Shown here: positions 46,384-55,212 of the stretch, piece after piece
How positions within the stretch are numbered: position 1 is the first letter of the stretch
How the letters are laid out: each line of letters starts with the position of its first letter
Notes under the pieces: model-generated
Told to the model about the DNA's origin: nothing
Database searches by the model: none
The model's input: only the letters and a program-made list of their open reading frames with translations
Source of the DNA: Acidiferrobacteraceae bacterium
Lineage (GTDB): Bacteria; Pseudomonadota; Gammaproteobacteria; Arenicellales; UBA868
NCBI GenBank assembly: GCA_002724185.1
Contig: PBOB01000066.1
Coordinates: 46,587-110,586 of the forward strand
Direction: 5' to 3'
DNA length: 64,000 nt
Made by a program: the position numbers and the translations under genes

Positions 46384-46941
46384 ATGGAAGACTCTTCAAT
46401 CAGTAAACCACTTCGAATCGTTATTACCGGCGGCGAATGTACAGGAAAAACTACGTTAACGCATGCATTAGCGGGCAAATTTGGTATGCCTTTTTCGACT
46501 GAAGGTGCCCGGGAATATGTTAACGACGTACAGCGTCGTCTAGAGTTCACCGATGTTGAACTGATCGCTTTCCGACAGATAAAGAATGAGAATACCATTC
46601 TTACCAGCGAATCTAGAATAATTTTTCTGGATACCGATTTGTTTTCAACATTAATATACAGCCAGCTTTACTTCAATCAACGTCCCTCTTGGCTAGTGAC
46701 ATACTGTCATGCTCGCAAAGGAGATCTTTATCTCTTATGCAGTACAGACATCCCCTGGGTTGAAGATGAATTGCAGCGTGATCATCGTACAAGCCATGAG
46801 CGAGCAAGCGCTCATGAGCTGTTTGTATCTACACTTGCACAAGCAGAATGCACTTTCGCAATAATTGATGGTCTTGGCGAGGATCGACTCTTAAATGCTG
46901 TGACAGCTATTGAAGCTTATCTTGCTACAAACCGGAATTAA
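46384..46941 (+). CDS. NadR-like P-loop ATPase/kinase
   Basis: A 185-aa P-loop protein. Walker A is ITGGECTGKTTLT at about residues 15-27, followed by FSTEGAREYVNDV and IFLDTDLFSTLIYSQ. This is the pattern of the nicotinamide riboside kinase domain of NadR and the AAA_28 family. The nucleotidyltransferase and DNA-binding parts of NadR are missing. It probably phosphorylates a small nucleoside-like molecule; nicotinamide riboside is the best guess. It precedes the TPP riboswitch, from which it is separated by its own stop and a promoter. Confidence 0.75.
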   Translation: MEDSSISKPLRIVITGGECTGKTTLTHALAGKFGMPFSTEGAREYVNDVQRRLEFTDVELIAFRQIKNENTILTSESRIIFLDTDLFSTLIYSQLYFNQRPSWLVTYCHARKGDLYLLCSTDIPWVEDELQRDHRTSHERASAHELFVSTLAQAECTFAIIDGLGEDRLLNAVTAIEAYLATNRN

Positions 46942-46942
46942 G

Positions 46943-46971
46943 TTGACTAAGTGTTGAAATCGACCTAAATT
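46943..46971 (+). promoter_or_regulatory. Promoter of the thiBPQ operon
   Basis: TTGACT (46943-46948), a 17-base spacer, and TAAATT (46966-46971). Transcription would begin near 46978, directly before the TPP aptamer, which supports the assignment. Confidence 0.55.
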
Positions 46972-46979
46972 TAGCCCTG

Positions 46980-47105
46980 TCATCCAACGGGGTGTCCAAT
47001 GACGCTTGGACTGAGAATCACCCGCTGAACCTGATCCGGATCATACCGGCGGAGGGACCTGGATGATGGCAAAGCCCTTCCCTCCGCTCTTTGGTTCTAG
47101 AGGAG
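46980..47105 (+). ncRNA. TPP riboswitch (THI element) with SD-sequestering expression platform
   Basis: The aptamer spans 46980-47066, closed by TCATCCA (46980-46986) and TGGATGA (47060-47066). The conserved parts GGGGTG, CTGAGA, ACCCGCTGAACCTGATC and GGCGGAGGGA are all present. In the platform, GCGGAGGGA (47049-47057) can pair with TCCCTCCGC (47079-47087). When that segment is free, its CTCCGCTCT can pair with AGAGGAG (47099-47105), the thiB Shine-Dalgarno. TPP binding would therefore hide the ribosome site: translational repression of thiBPQ by thiamine. Confidence 0.95.
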
Positions 47106-47115
47106 AATATAGGGT

Positions 47116-48123
47116 ATGAACGCTATATCCCGAATCATGCTGATATTGCTGGCTCTAACAAGCCATTATGCTCATGCCAATACGCCACCACTAATCATCT
47201 ATACCTATTCGTCATTTGTTTCTGAATGGGGCCCGGGGCCAGCTATCAAAGAGGGATTTGAAGCCAATTGTACCTGTGAGATTAAATTTGTGGCACTCGA
47301 AGACGGGGCTGCGCTCCTCAATCGATTGCAGTTAGAAGGCACAAGCTCAAAAGCAGATATTGTCCTCGGACTCGACACAAGCCTAATACACGAAGCGCGA
47401 GCCACTAAAATCCTAACCATTCATGGACTGCCACTTGAAAACTATGATCTGACCCTAGATTGGAAAGATGATGTCTTCATACCATATGACTATGGGCACT
47501 TTGCATTTATCTACGATAGTGACACCATCCAGTCGCCTGCACGAAGCTTGCGAGAACTTGTAGAGGATAAGGAGGGGCCAAGATTAATTATTCAAGATCC
47601 CCGCACAAGCACTCCTGGATTAGGACTCCTCCTATGGATGCGAGCCGTCTTCGGAGAGAGTGCTGCGGAGGCTTGGACCAACCTAGCACCACGAATACTG
47701 ACCGTCACTGCGGGATGGAGTCAAGCCTATGGACTTTTTCTTGAGGGTGAAGCGCCTCTAGTTCTGAGCTATACCACATCTCCGGCATATCATCGCCATG
47801 TAGAAATGACTGATAGATATAAGGCAGCAGAATTTTCCGAAGGGCACTATACACAAATTGAGGTGGCCGCGAAATTAAAGACATCTACGCAACAAGATCT
47901 AGCAAGTCAATTTCTTGAATTCATGCTATCGTCTTATGTGCAAACTCTGATACCAACTACCAATTGGATGTTTCCAGTTACTAAAACCGATGAACCACTG
48001 CCGGAAGCATTTACTAATCTTGTAACTCCTGTCCGCACGCTGCTAATTGAGCCGCAAGAAGTCGCCAAGTATCGACGACAATGGGTAATGGAATGGCTCG
48101 AGGCATTAAGCAGATCACGCTAA
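47116..48123 (+). CDS. thiB: Thiamine ABC transporter substrate-binding protein
   Basis: Periplasmic thiamine/TPP-binding protein, 335 aa (E. coli ThiB is 327). The signal peptide is the first 20-21 residues, ending YAHA-NT. The mature protein opens LIIYTYSSFVSEWGPGPAIK, as in ThiB, and has LGLDTSLIHEA and VPYDYGHFAFIYD-like regions. GAGGAG lies 10 bases before the ATG and is the target of the riboswitch. The 3' end overlaps thiP. Confidence 0.95.
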   Translation: MNAISRIMLILLALTSHYAHANTPPLIIYTYSSFVSEWGPGPAIKEGFEANCTCEIKFVALEDGAALLNRLQLEGTSSKADIVLGLDTSLIHEARATKILTIHGLPLENYDLTLDWKDDVFIPYDYGHFAFIYDSDTIQSPARSLRELVEDKEGPRLIIQDPRTSTPGLGLLLWMRAVFGESAAEAWTNLAPRILTVTAGWSQAYGLFLEGEAPLVLSYTTSPAYHRHVEMTDRYKAAEFSEGHYTQIEVAAKLKTSTQQDLASQFLEFMLSSYVQTLIPTTNWMFPVTKTDEPLPEAFTNLVTPVRTLLIEPQEVAKYRRQWVMEWLEALSRSR

Positions 48124-49730
48124 AGTCAAGAGTTATTATTTTCTCTTTGTGGCCTGGTATTCTTGGGGCACTATCGCTGCTGCTGCTTATAGGGTCAACA
48201 CTTGCGGTACTCCTCCGTGGCTCAGACGCGCTTTTATTAATTAATGAGCTACGAAATGATTCCTACATTCACAGAGTTGCAATCTTCAGTATATGGCAAG
48301 CGGTCTTATCCACTGTACTTAGTGTTGGTATAGCCATTCCAGTAGCTCGAGCATTCGCGCGACAGCAGGACTTCATATTTCGTGATCTCTTACTGAAGTT
48401 GCTTGGATTGCCTGTCGTAACGCCCATCATTGTCGCCATATTTGGGATCATAGCTGTGTATGGACAAAGTGGTTTGGTGCGTGCGACATTAGAAGCACTT
48501 GGAGTCTCTTGGAATGGGAACTTTTATGGACTTACAGGTATTCTGGTAACACATGTGTTTTTTAATCTTCCTCTTGCGATACGAATGCTTGTGCCCGCAT
48601 GGGAGCGCATACCCTCTGAAAACTGGCGTCTTGCTGGTCAACTCGGTATGAACACTCAACAGATATTTCGTTGGCTCGAATGGCCAGCACTGACAGGGAG
48701 CATTCCTGGAGTATCTGCGATCATATTCCTGCTCTGCTTCTCAAGCTTCGCGGTTGTTTTGGTTCTCGGTGGTGGACCATCAGCTACAACAATTGAGGTG
48801 GCAATCTATCAAGCACTTCGTTTTCAATTTGACCCCGCTCAAGCTGCGTTATTAGCCATGTTACAGATCAGTATTTGTACCATCATAGTACTAATCCTAC
48901 ACAGATGGATACGAGTTCAGCCTGTATATAATATATTTTCAGTTAGTACAAATTATCGTCCCGATTTAATTAGTCAGGGGGGCAGACGTTTTGACTTGAC
49001 TCTTATTTACTTAACGTGCTCATTTGTAATGCTTCCACTATTAGCTGTTATTTATTATGGCCTCACCGGCCCTATCCTAGACGTTTTGTTAGAACGAACA
49101 ATTTGGGCCGCAACTACTCGCAGTATCATCATTGCTATAGCATCAACTATCATTGCACTGTTGTTATCCATAGCATTATTGACTACCAGTCGTGAACTGC
49201 TGGTAATACATAAGAATCGTGGACTATCAGATCTTTTTTATATCATTGGTTCAATTGTCCTAGTTGTCTCACCAATAGTAGTCGGCACTGGACTTTTTTT
49301 GTTACTTTTACCGATTGGCATTAACTTTGATGCAGCAATGCTTGTCATCATTTTGGTAAATGCGGCGCTTGTTCTACCCTACATTATAAGAACTGTAGGC
49401 CCAGCGTTGCTGGATGCCGGTCTACGCTACGATAAACTTTGTCGGAATTTAGCAATCAATCGGTGGAATCGATTGCGTCTTGTAGACTGGCCAATAATTA
49501 GGCGGCCACTTAGTTTCGCGCTAGGACTATCTGCCTCCTTATCACTGGGGGACCTAGGTGTCGCTGCTCTCTTTAACAGTGCAGGCGCTATCACTCTGCC
49601 AGTGTTGGTCTACTACCAGCTTAGCGCATATCGATTTGATGAAGCTGCTGTTACAGCTCTTTTGCTTATCTTTATATGCGCTATGCTATTTGTCATCATC
49701 GATAAAGGATTACAGAAATGGCATTCCTGA
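48081..49730 (+). CDS. thiP: Thiamine ABC transporter permease
   Basis: An inner-membrane permease of 549 aa, made of two fused BPD_transp_1 units with about 12 helices. EAA-type loops are seen around NWRLAGQLGMNTQQIF (about 177) and YDKLCRNLAINRWNRL (about 455). It overlaps thiB by 43 bases if the first ATG at 48081 is used; the ATG at 48093 is another option. It is the second gene of the riboswitch-controlled operon. Confidence 0.94.
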   Translation: MGNGMARGIKQITLKSRVIIFSLWPGILGALSLLLLIGSTLAVLLRGSDALLLINELRNDSYIHRVAIFSIWQAVLSTVLSVGIAIPVARAFARQQDFIFRDLLLKLLGLPVVTPIIVAIFGIIAVYGQSGLVRATLEALGVSWNGNFYGLTGILVTHVFFNLPLAIRMLVPAWERIPSENWRLAGQLGMNTQQIFRWLEWPALTGSIPGVSAIIFLLCFSSFAVVLVLGGGPSATTIEVAIYQALRFQFDPAQAALLAMLQISICTIIVLILHRWIRVQPVYNIFSVSTNYRPDLISQGGRRFDLTLIYLTCSFVMLPLLAVIYYGLTGPILDVLLERTIWAATTRSIIIAIASTIIALLLSIALLTTSRELLVIHKNRGLSDLFYIIGSIVLVVSPIVVGTGLFLLLLPIGINFDAAMLVIILVNAALVLPYIIRTVGPALLDAGLRYDKLCRNLAINRWNRLRLVDWPIIRRPLSFALGLSASLSLGDLGVAALFNSAGAITLPVLVYYQLSAYRFDEAAVTALLLIFICAMLFVIIDKGLQKWHS

Positions 49731-50431
49731 CAATCGACCATTTGCGGTTTCTTTATGGATCATGGCAATTATCCGTCGACGCTACACTCAAGGAAAATAG
49801 CTGTACGGCAATCATTGGACCTAGCGGGGCTGGAAAATCAACACTACTGTCCCTCATTGCCGGTTTTGAAACACCCAAGAAGGGCGCAATTTATATAGAT
49901 GGAACAAATATTACCTCACTGCCTCCTGGAAAGAGACCAGTCACAATGCTCTTTCAGGATAACAATTTATTTGCTCACCTTTCGCTCTTTCGCAATATCG
50001 GCCTAGGGCGCGATCCCGGCTTGCGTCTCTCGCCAAGTGATCATAGCTCGATTAGACAAGCAATTACCGAAGTAGGTCTTACTGGACTAGAAAATCGTCT
50101 ACCTCACGCGGTATCTGGTGGTGAGCGCCAGCGAACCGCACTTGCTCGCTGCCTATGCCAAAATCGTCCTGTACTACTACTTGATGAACCGTTTAACAGT
50201 CTAGATCCCGCAGCTCGTCAAGAAATGCTCATACTTGTAAATCAGTTACGCCATGATCAGCATCTAACAGTTCTGATTGTTACTCATAATCCAGCAGAGG
50301 TAGCAAAAATAGCTGATAGCGCAATATTTATGTGTAACGGGAATATATCTGAATGTGGCGACATAAATGAACTATTAGAAAACCCTAAAACGCCAGAATT
50401 GGAACACTACCTGAGGTCACCTAACGCTTAA
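49718..50431 (+). CDS. thiQ: Thiamine ABC transporter ATP-binding protein
   Basis: A 237-aa ABC ATPase. Walker A is IGPSGAGKSTLL, the signature VSGGERQRTALARCL, and Walker B LLLDEPFNSLDPAA, with the switch histidine in IVTHNPAE. The length is the same as other ThiQ proteins. It overlaps the end of thiP by 13 bases, with AAGGA about 8 bases before its ATG. It completes thiBPQ; no thiamine-synthesis genes adjoin. Confidence 0.95.
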   Translation: MAFLTIDHLRFLYGSWQLSVDATLKENSCTAIIGPSGAGKSTLLSLIAGFETPKKGAIYIDGTNITSLPPGKRPVTMLFQDNNLFAHLSLFRNIGLGRDPGLRLSPSDHSSIRQAITEVGLTGLENRLPHAVSGGERQRTALARCLCQNRPVLLLDEPFNSLDPAARQEMLILVNQLRHDQHLTVLIVTHNPAEVAKIADSAIFMCNGNISECGDINELLENPKTPELEHYLRSPNA

Positions 50432-50535
50432 TGTAGGCACTAAAATAACTAAAATCAATATCTTGCTTCACGCATAATTGACAGAAGTATCATTAGGATG
50501 ACATTGTATATTATTTAATTATCAACAACCAAATT

Positions 50536-51081
50536 ATGAAGAGATATTTTCTTGCGGCAATATTTTTAGTGTCAGGACTTAGCAACCATGCCTTAGCTAA
50601 TGAATCTTGTCCAAAAACACTAAACTTCGACAAACGATATCTCGCCAGTGAGACTACCGTAAAGCTATGTGAAGAATTTCAGAATCAGGTATTGCTAATT
50701 GTCAATACAGCTAGTTACTGCGGTTTTACACCACAATACGAAGGCCTAGAAAGGCTCTATGAAAAATACCGAAAACAGGGCTTCACTGTACTAGGATTCC
50801 CATCAAATGATTTCTTCCAAGAGCCGAAGAGTGAAGAGGTCGTTCAAGACTTTTGTCGATTAACATATGATGTTAAGTTTCCGATGTTTGAAAAAACTCG
50901 AGTCGCAAAACGACATGCGGAGCCACTTTACCAAGCGTTAGCTGACGCTGCTGGTGAATATCCGAAATGGAACTTCTACAAATATCTCTTGTCTCGTGAT
51001 GGAAAAGTAGTAGCTAGTTATGGAAGCAGGGTAAAGCCAAATAGTCCCGAACTAACACGAGTCATTGAATCCTTGCTGTAA
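50536..51081 (+). CDS. Glutathione peroxidase-family protein, exported
   Basis: A thiol peroxidase of 181 aa. A signal peptide (MKRYFLAAIFLVSGLSNHALA) places it in the periplasm, unlike the usual cytoplasmic enzyme. The catalytic cysteine is in NTASYCGFTPQYEGL; FPSNDFFQEPKSEE carries the glutamine and WNFYKYL the tryptophan and asparagine of the active-site tetrad. The middle motif FFQEP differs from the common FGGQEP. It likely removes peroxides using thioredoxin- or glutathione-like reductants. Confidence 0.9.
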   Translation: MKRYFLAAIFLVSGLSNHALANESCPKTLNFDKRYLASETTVKLCEEFQNQVLLIVNTASYCGFTPQYEGLERLYEKYRKQGFTVLGFPSNDFFQEPKSEEVVQDFCRLTYDVKFPMFEKTRVAKRHAEPLYQALADAAGEYPKWNFYKYLLSRDGKVVASYGSRVKPNSPELTRVIESLL

Positions 51082-51117
51082 GTGATCCGAGCGAAATTTA
51101 TTTTTGATCCTTAGAAC

Positions 51118-51963
51118 GTGCAAGACGACTTGATCAATCAAGCGGTATTTACGGACTTGGATGGCACACTCTTAGATGCTACAGACACGCTGCCCTCAAA
51201 GAATCGTGAGGCGCTTCACTTCCTCGGAGAAAAAAAAATACTGCGAGTTGTCGTCACTGGTAGATCGCTGGTATCAGCAAAGCGAGTATTAGACTTTCAT
51301 TTCCCTATTGATGTTCTTGCAACTTCTACGGGTGGTGAGATATTTAAATTTCCTAATCATCTTTTACATAGCATCGTAATGAGCCCTGAGCATGTAAGGC
51401 GTGCCGCAAAGCTTCTGAAGAGCCTTAACCTTGACTTTATGGTTCACTCAACAATATCTCAAGAACGTTACATTAAATGGTCAAGAAATACGACCCAAAA
51501 TAGAGACTTTGAGGAAAGACTTAGAATCTATTCACAATATCAGGAGCCACTATCTGATGACCTGGATAAACTTAACGCTGCAACACAGTTACTCGTAATA
51601 TGCCCCAATGATCATGGTGGATACATTAAAAAACTGCTTGAAAAAAGATTGTTTGAATACAATATTATTCGCACAACTTCACCACTTGATCATCATTCTA
51701 TATGGTACGAGATAATGCCGAAGGAAGTATCTAAATCTAGAGCAGCTATTTGGATATGCCAGCATCATGGTATAGCTCGAGAAAAAACCCTAGCAATCGG
51801 TAACGACTTTAACGACTTAGATCTTCTTCGCTGGAGCAACTCTTCATATGTTGTTGGAAATTCACCATCAGAGTTGCGACATGAATTTTCAGTGGTTGCT
51901 AGCAATACTAATAACGGATTTGCAGACGCTGTCTATAAATGGGCAAGGGCCAATCCTGATTAA
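51118..51963 (+). CDS. HAD hydrolase, Cof type (subfamily IIB)
   Basis: A 281-aa phosphatase. Motif I is FTDLDGTLLDAT at about residue 11, motif II VVTGRSLVSA, and motif IV AIGNDFNDLDLLRW at about 232. The C2-type cap lies between. PKEVSKSRAAIWICQHHGI carries the motif III lysine region. Members dephosphorylate sugar phosphates, flavins or phosphoglycerate-like compounds. The start is GTG, with a weak Shine-Dalgarno. It converges on the tungstate ATPase gene, 12 bases away. Confidence 0.88.
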   Translation: MQDDLINQAVFTDLDGTLLDATDTLPSKNREALHFLGEKKILRVVVTGRSLVSAKRVLDFHFPIDVLATSTGGEIFKFPNHLLHSIVMSPEHVRRAAKLLKSLNLDFMVHSTISQERYIKWSRNTTQNRDFEERLRIYSQYQEPLSDDLDKLNAATQLLVICPNDHGGYIKKLLEKRLFEYNIIRTTSPLDHHSIWYEIMPKEVSKSRAAIWICQHHGIAREKTLAIGNDFNDLDLLRWSNSSYVVGNSPSELRHEFSVVASNTNNGFADAVYKWARANPD

Positions 51964-51975
51964 TGTGTTGCAAGC

Positions 51976-52710
51976 TTATCCCACTAACTTTCCATTAATA
52001 AAATACTGAGCCGCTTCAGTTTTGGGGTTAGAAAAAAAATCACCTGCCAATTGATGCTCCTTCAAACAGCCATCGTAAATAAAAACAACTTCTTTCGCTA
52101 ACCGTTGGACTTGACCCATATCGTGAGATGTCATAATTATCTTAGTGCCACTCTCATTAATTTTTAAGATAATTTCTTCTACTAGACGAGTGTAGTTGGG
52201 ATCCAAGTTCGCTGTAGGCTCATCAAGGAAAAGCACCCTAGGACGAAACGACCATGCTCGAGCTAAAGCTAATAATTGCTGTTCGCCAATTGATAGCACT
52301 CTAGCTGACCGGGTTGCGATCTGCATAATTCCAGTCTGTTCAAGTACCGACATTGATCGAATGCGCCGGTCAGGTCGCGGAACTCCTCTTAGAGCTAACG
52401 CGTGCTCGATGTTTGCTCGAGCAGATCGGCGTAAAAGAATTGGTCTCTGGAAGACCATAGCTTGATCAAAAGATGCTCTAGAACGCTCTTCCGTTGCCCA
52501 CAGAATTTTCCCACTAGTTGGCCTTAATAATCCATGGCAAAGTCGCAGCAAAACACTCTTTCCTGCTCCATTGGGACCAACAATCAAGCTTGGACCAATA
52601 TGTTCAAGAGAAAAATCAATATCGTTAAGAATGATAGTCGTTCCCACTCTAAACGAAAGATTTTGCACTGTTAAAGGCAATATCATTTTGTAATCGGGTT
52701 TAATTGGCAT
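51976..52710 (-). CDS. tupC: Tungstate-type ABC transporter ATP-binding protein
   Basis: A 244-aa ABC ATPase: Walker A VGPNGAGKSVLL, signature LSIGEQQLLALARAW (IGEQQ in place of SGGQ), Walker B LFLDEPTANLDPNY and switch MTSHDMGQ. It is 36 bases after the permease gene and gives the pair the usual tupB-tupC order. It supplies energy for oxyanion uptake. The altered signature is common in this branch. An in-frame ATG at 52686 is a possible alternative start. Confidence 0.85.
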   Translation of the reverse strand: MPIKPDYKMILPLTVQNLSFRVGTTIILNDIDFSLEHIGPSLIVGPNGAGKSVLLRLCHGLLRPTSGKILWATEERSRASFDQAMVFQRPILLRRSARANIEHALALRGVPRPDRRIRSMSVLEQTGIMQIATRSARVLSIGEQQLLALARAWSFRPRVLFLDEPTANLDPNYTRLVEEIILKINESGTKIIMTSHDMGQVQRLAKEVVFIYDGCLKEHQLAGDFFSNPKTEAAQYFINGKLVG

Positions 52711-52746
52711 CGTCTTAGTCAGTCGATTGAAGCAAACTCACGTGGC

Positions 52747-53451
52747 TCATCCCTGCACTCGCAAAGCAAGAAACCTAAACCATAGCACTAGAGCATTAAT
52801 TAAGATCACAACGGTCAACAAAATTATGCCAAGACCTAGCGCCATGGCAAGTTGCCCTTTGCTTGTTTCCAAAGCAATAGCAGTTGTCATTACACGGGTC
52901 GTATGATTAATGTTGCCGCCAACAATTATGACAGCGCCTACTTCTGCGCTCGCCCTTCCGAAACCCGCCAACACATTAGTTACCAAATTGAAACGCCCAT
53001 CCCAGATTAGAGTAGGAATCATCTGGAACTTTCTTGCACCAAGCGACTGCAGTTGTTCGCGGTACTCTATATACATCTCCTCAATAGTTTGCCTCGTCAG
53101 AGCGACAATGATGGGTAATACTAGAACTGATTGCGCAATAATCATTGCGGTGGGTGTATATAAAATCCCGTATTCCCCTAGAGGGCCTGCTCGAGATAAC
53201 AATAAGTACACAGCAAGTCCAACAACTACAGGTGGCAACCCCATTAAAGCATTGAATAGCGTAATGAGAACCACTCGCCCAGGGAATTTATAGATAGCTA
53301 TTATGGCTCCCAACGGGATCCCTACTATTGTGGCAAACAAGACTGCTGTTAATGTGACGCGCAACGACAGCGAAACAATCTGGATTAGATCCTTATCCAT
53401 ATTAAGGATAAGATCTAAAGCCACTTGAAAAGACAGTCCGAGGTCATTCAT
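52747..53451 (-). CDS. tupB: Tungstate-type ABC transporter permease
   Basis: A 234-aa permease with about five helices and the BPD_transp_1 domain. GLPPVVVGLAVYLLLSRAGPLG and GRASAEVGAVIIVGGNINHTTRVMTTAI match the TupB family; the latter contains the EVG segment conserved in molybdate/tungstate permeases. A binding protein (TupA) is expected beside it but is not present; argB lies upstream. Either tupA is elsewhere or the pair serves another binding protein. Confidence 0.87.
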   Translation of the reverse strand: MNDLGLSFQVALDLILNMDKDLIQIVSLSLRVTLTAVLFATIVGIPLGAIIAIYKFPGRVVLITLFNALMGLPPVVVGLAVYLLLSRAGPLGEYGILYTPTAMIIAQSVLVLPIIVALTRQTIEEMYIEYREQLQSLGARKFQMIPTLIWDGRFNLVTNVLAGFGRASAEVGAVIIVGGNINHTTRVMTTAIALETSKGQLAMALGLGIILLTVVILINALVLWFRFLALRVQG

Positions 53452-53517
53452 AACGGATGCCCCCGCGATTCTATATGATGGTGCGTCAGCATTAACGCCT
53501 CGTCTTATTTGGAGAAA

Positions 53518-54417
<900 letters not shown>

Positions 54418-54499
54418 TTATCTTATGAGTAAATTGCAAAGCCTAAGTATACAGGGTGTCCAGAAACTCTAAGCAAGACACTTAAACATTAATGGTAAA

Positions 54500-54548
54500 G
54501 GCTGCCTATAGCCGTCCCTGTAGCCCTCTAATAGAAGGGTAAGCAGCC
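54500..54548 (-). terminator. Probable terminator/hairpin after hsp20
   Basis: GGCTGC (54500-54505) pairs with GCAGCC (54543-54548), with an inner CCCT/AGGG pairing around CTAATAGA. On the hsp20 strand the stem is followed by TTTA. It overlaps the first base of the stop codon region and separates hsp20 from argB. Confidence 0.45.
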
Positions 54549-54997
54549 TATCCTGCTAATACTTCTACTTTCCTCGCCTGGCTTTCCTTTAATTTAGGCA
54601 AGGTTATTCGTAAAACTCCATTTTTATGCTGGGCCTCAATATTTTCACTATCAATATCTCGACCAACACGTAGAGAACGGTTAAATCTACCGATTTGACG
54701 CTCGCTTCTAAGGAGCCTGGCTCCTGGTTCTCCGTCAGAATTCTCTTTATATTCTGCCGTAATACCAAGAACACCATCACTAAGTATAACTTCTACATCT
54801 TTGGATTCTATGCCTGGTAAATCAACATTAATATGATAACTATCCTTTGTTTCAACAACGTCAGTAGCTGGCATAAACGCTCTGTGACGCCGGCTACAAA
54901 CATCAGGAGTATTTATGTAGGTATTTATACTTCTACCGACGGTCCTTACATAGCCTGGACCAACAATACACGTCTCCAATTGATTCACATTGTTCAT
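54548..54997 (-). CDS. Small heat-shock protein (Hsp20 / IbpA-like)
   Basis: A 149-aa alpha-crystallin-domain chaperone that holds unfolded proteins. The domain (about 48-140) begins PATDVVETKDSYHINVDLPGI and ends HKNGVLRITLPKLKE, with the conserved GVLRI. The C-terminal VEV fits the I-x-I-like motif used in oligomer assembly. AAGGAG lies 9 bases before the ATG. A sigma-32-like promoter lies upstream. Confidence 0.93.
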   Translation of the reverse strand: MNNVNQLETCIVGPGYVRTVGRSINTYINTPDVCSRRHRAFMPATDVVETKDSYHINVDLPGIESKDVEVILSDGVLGITAEYKENSDGEPGARLLRSERQIGRFNRSLRVGRDIDSENIEAQHKNGVLRITLPKLKESQARKVEVLAG

Positions 54998-55066
54998 TTA
55001 TTTCATCTCCTTTTTCAATAGGACAGTGCTGTGACTTTTCATTAACTTCTGCAATCCTTAATTACT

Positions 55067-55095
55067 ACAATAGTGACTAATGTTGATATTTCAAG
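55067..55095 (-). promoter_or_regulatory. Sigma-32-like heat-shock promoter of hsp20
   Basis: On the minus strand CTTGAAA (55095-55089) is a perfect -35 for the heat-shock sigma factor. After 13 bases, CACTATTG (55075-55068) partly matches the -10 CCCCATNT. Position and spacing suit hsp20, whose ATG is 70 bases downstream. Confidence 0.5.
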
Positions 55096-55212
55096 ATTCG
55101 TAATAGTGAAATTTGTTAGAGTTACAAACTGTGCAAAAGGAGAGTCGCTATACTACACAAGCCCCACCATCATATGGCACAGTATTAACTTTGGCAGATG
55201 TGGAGGTCGAAC

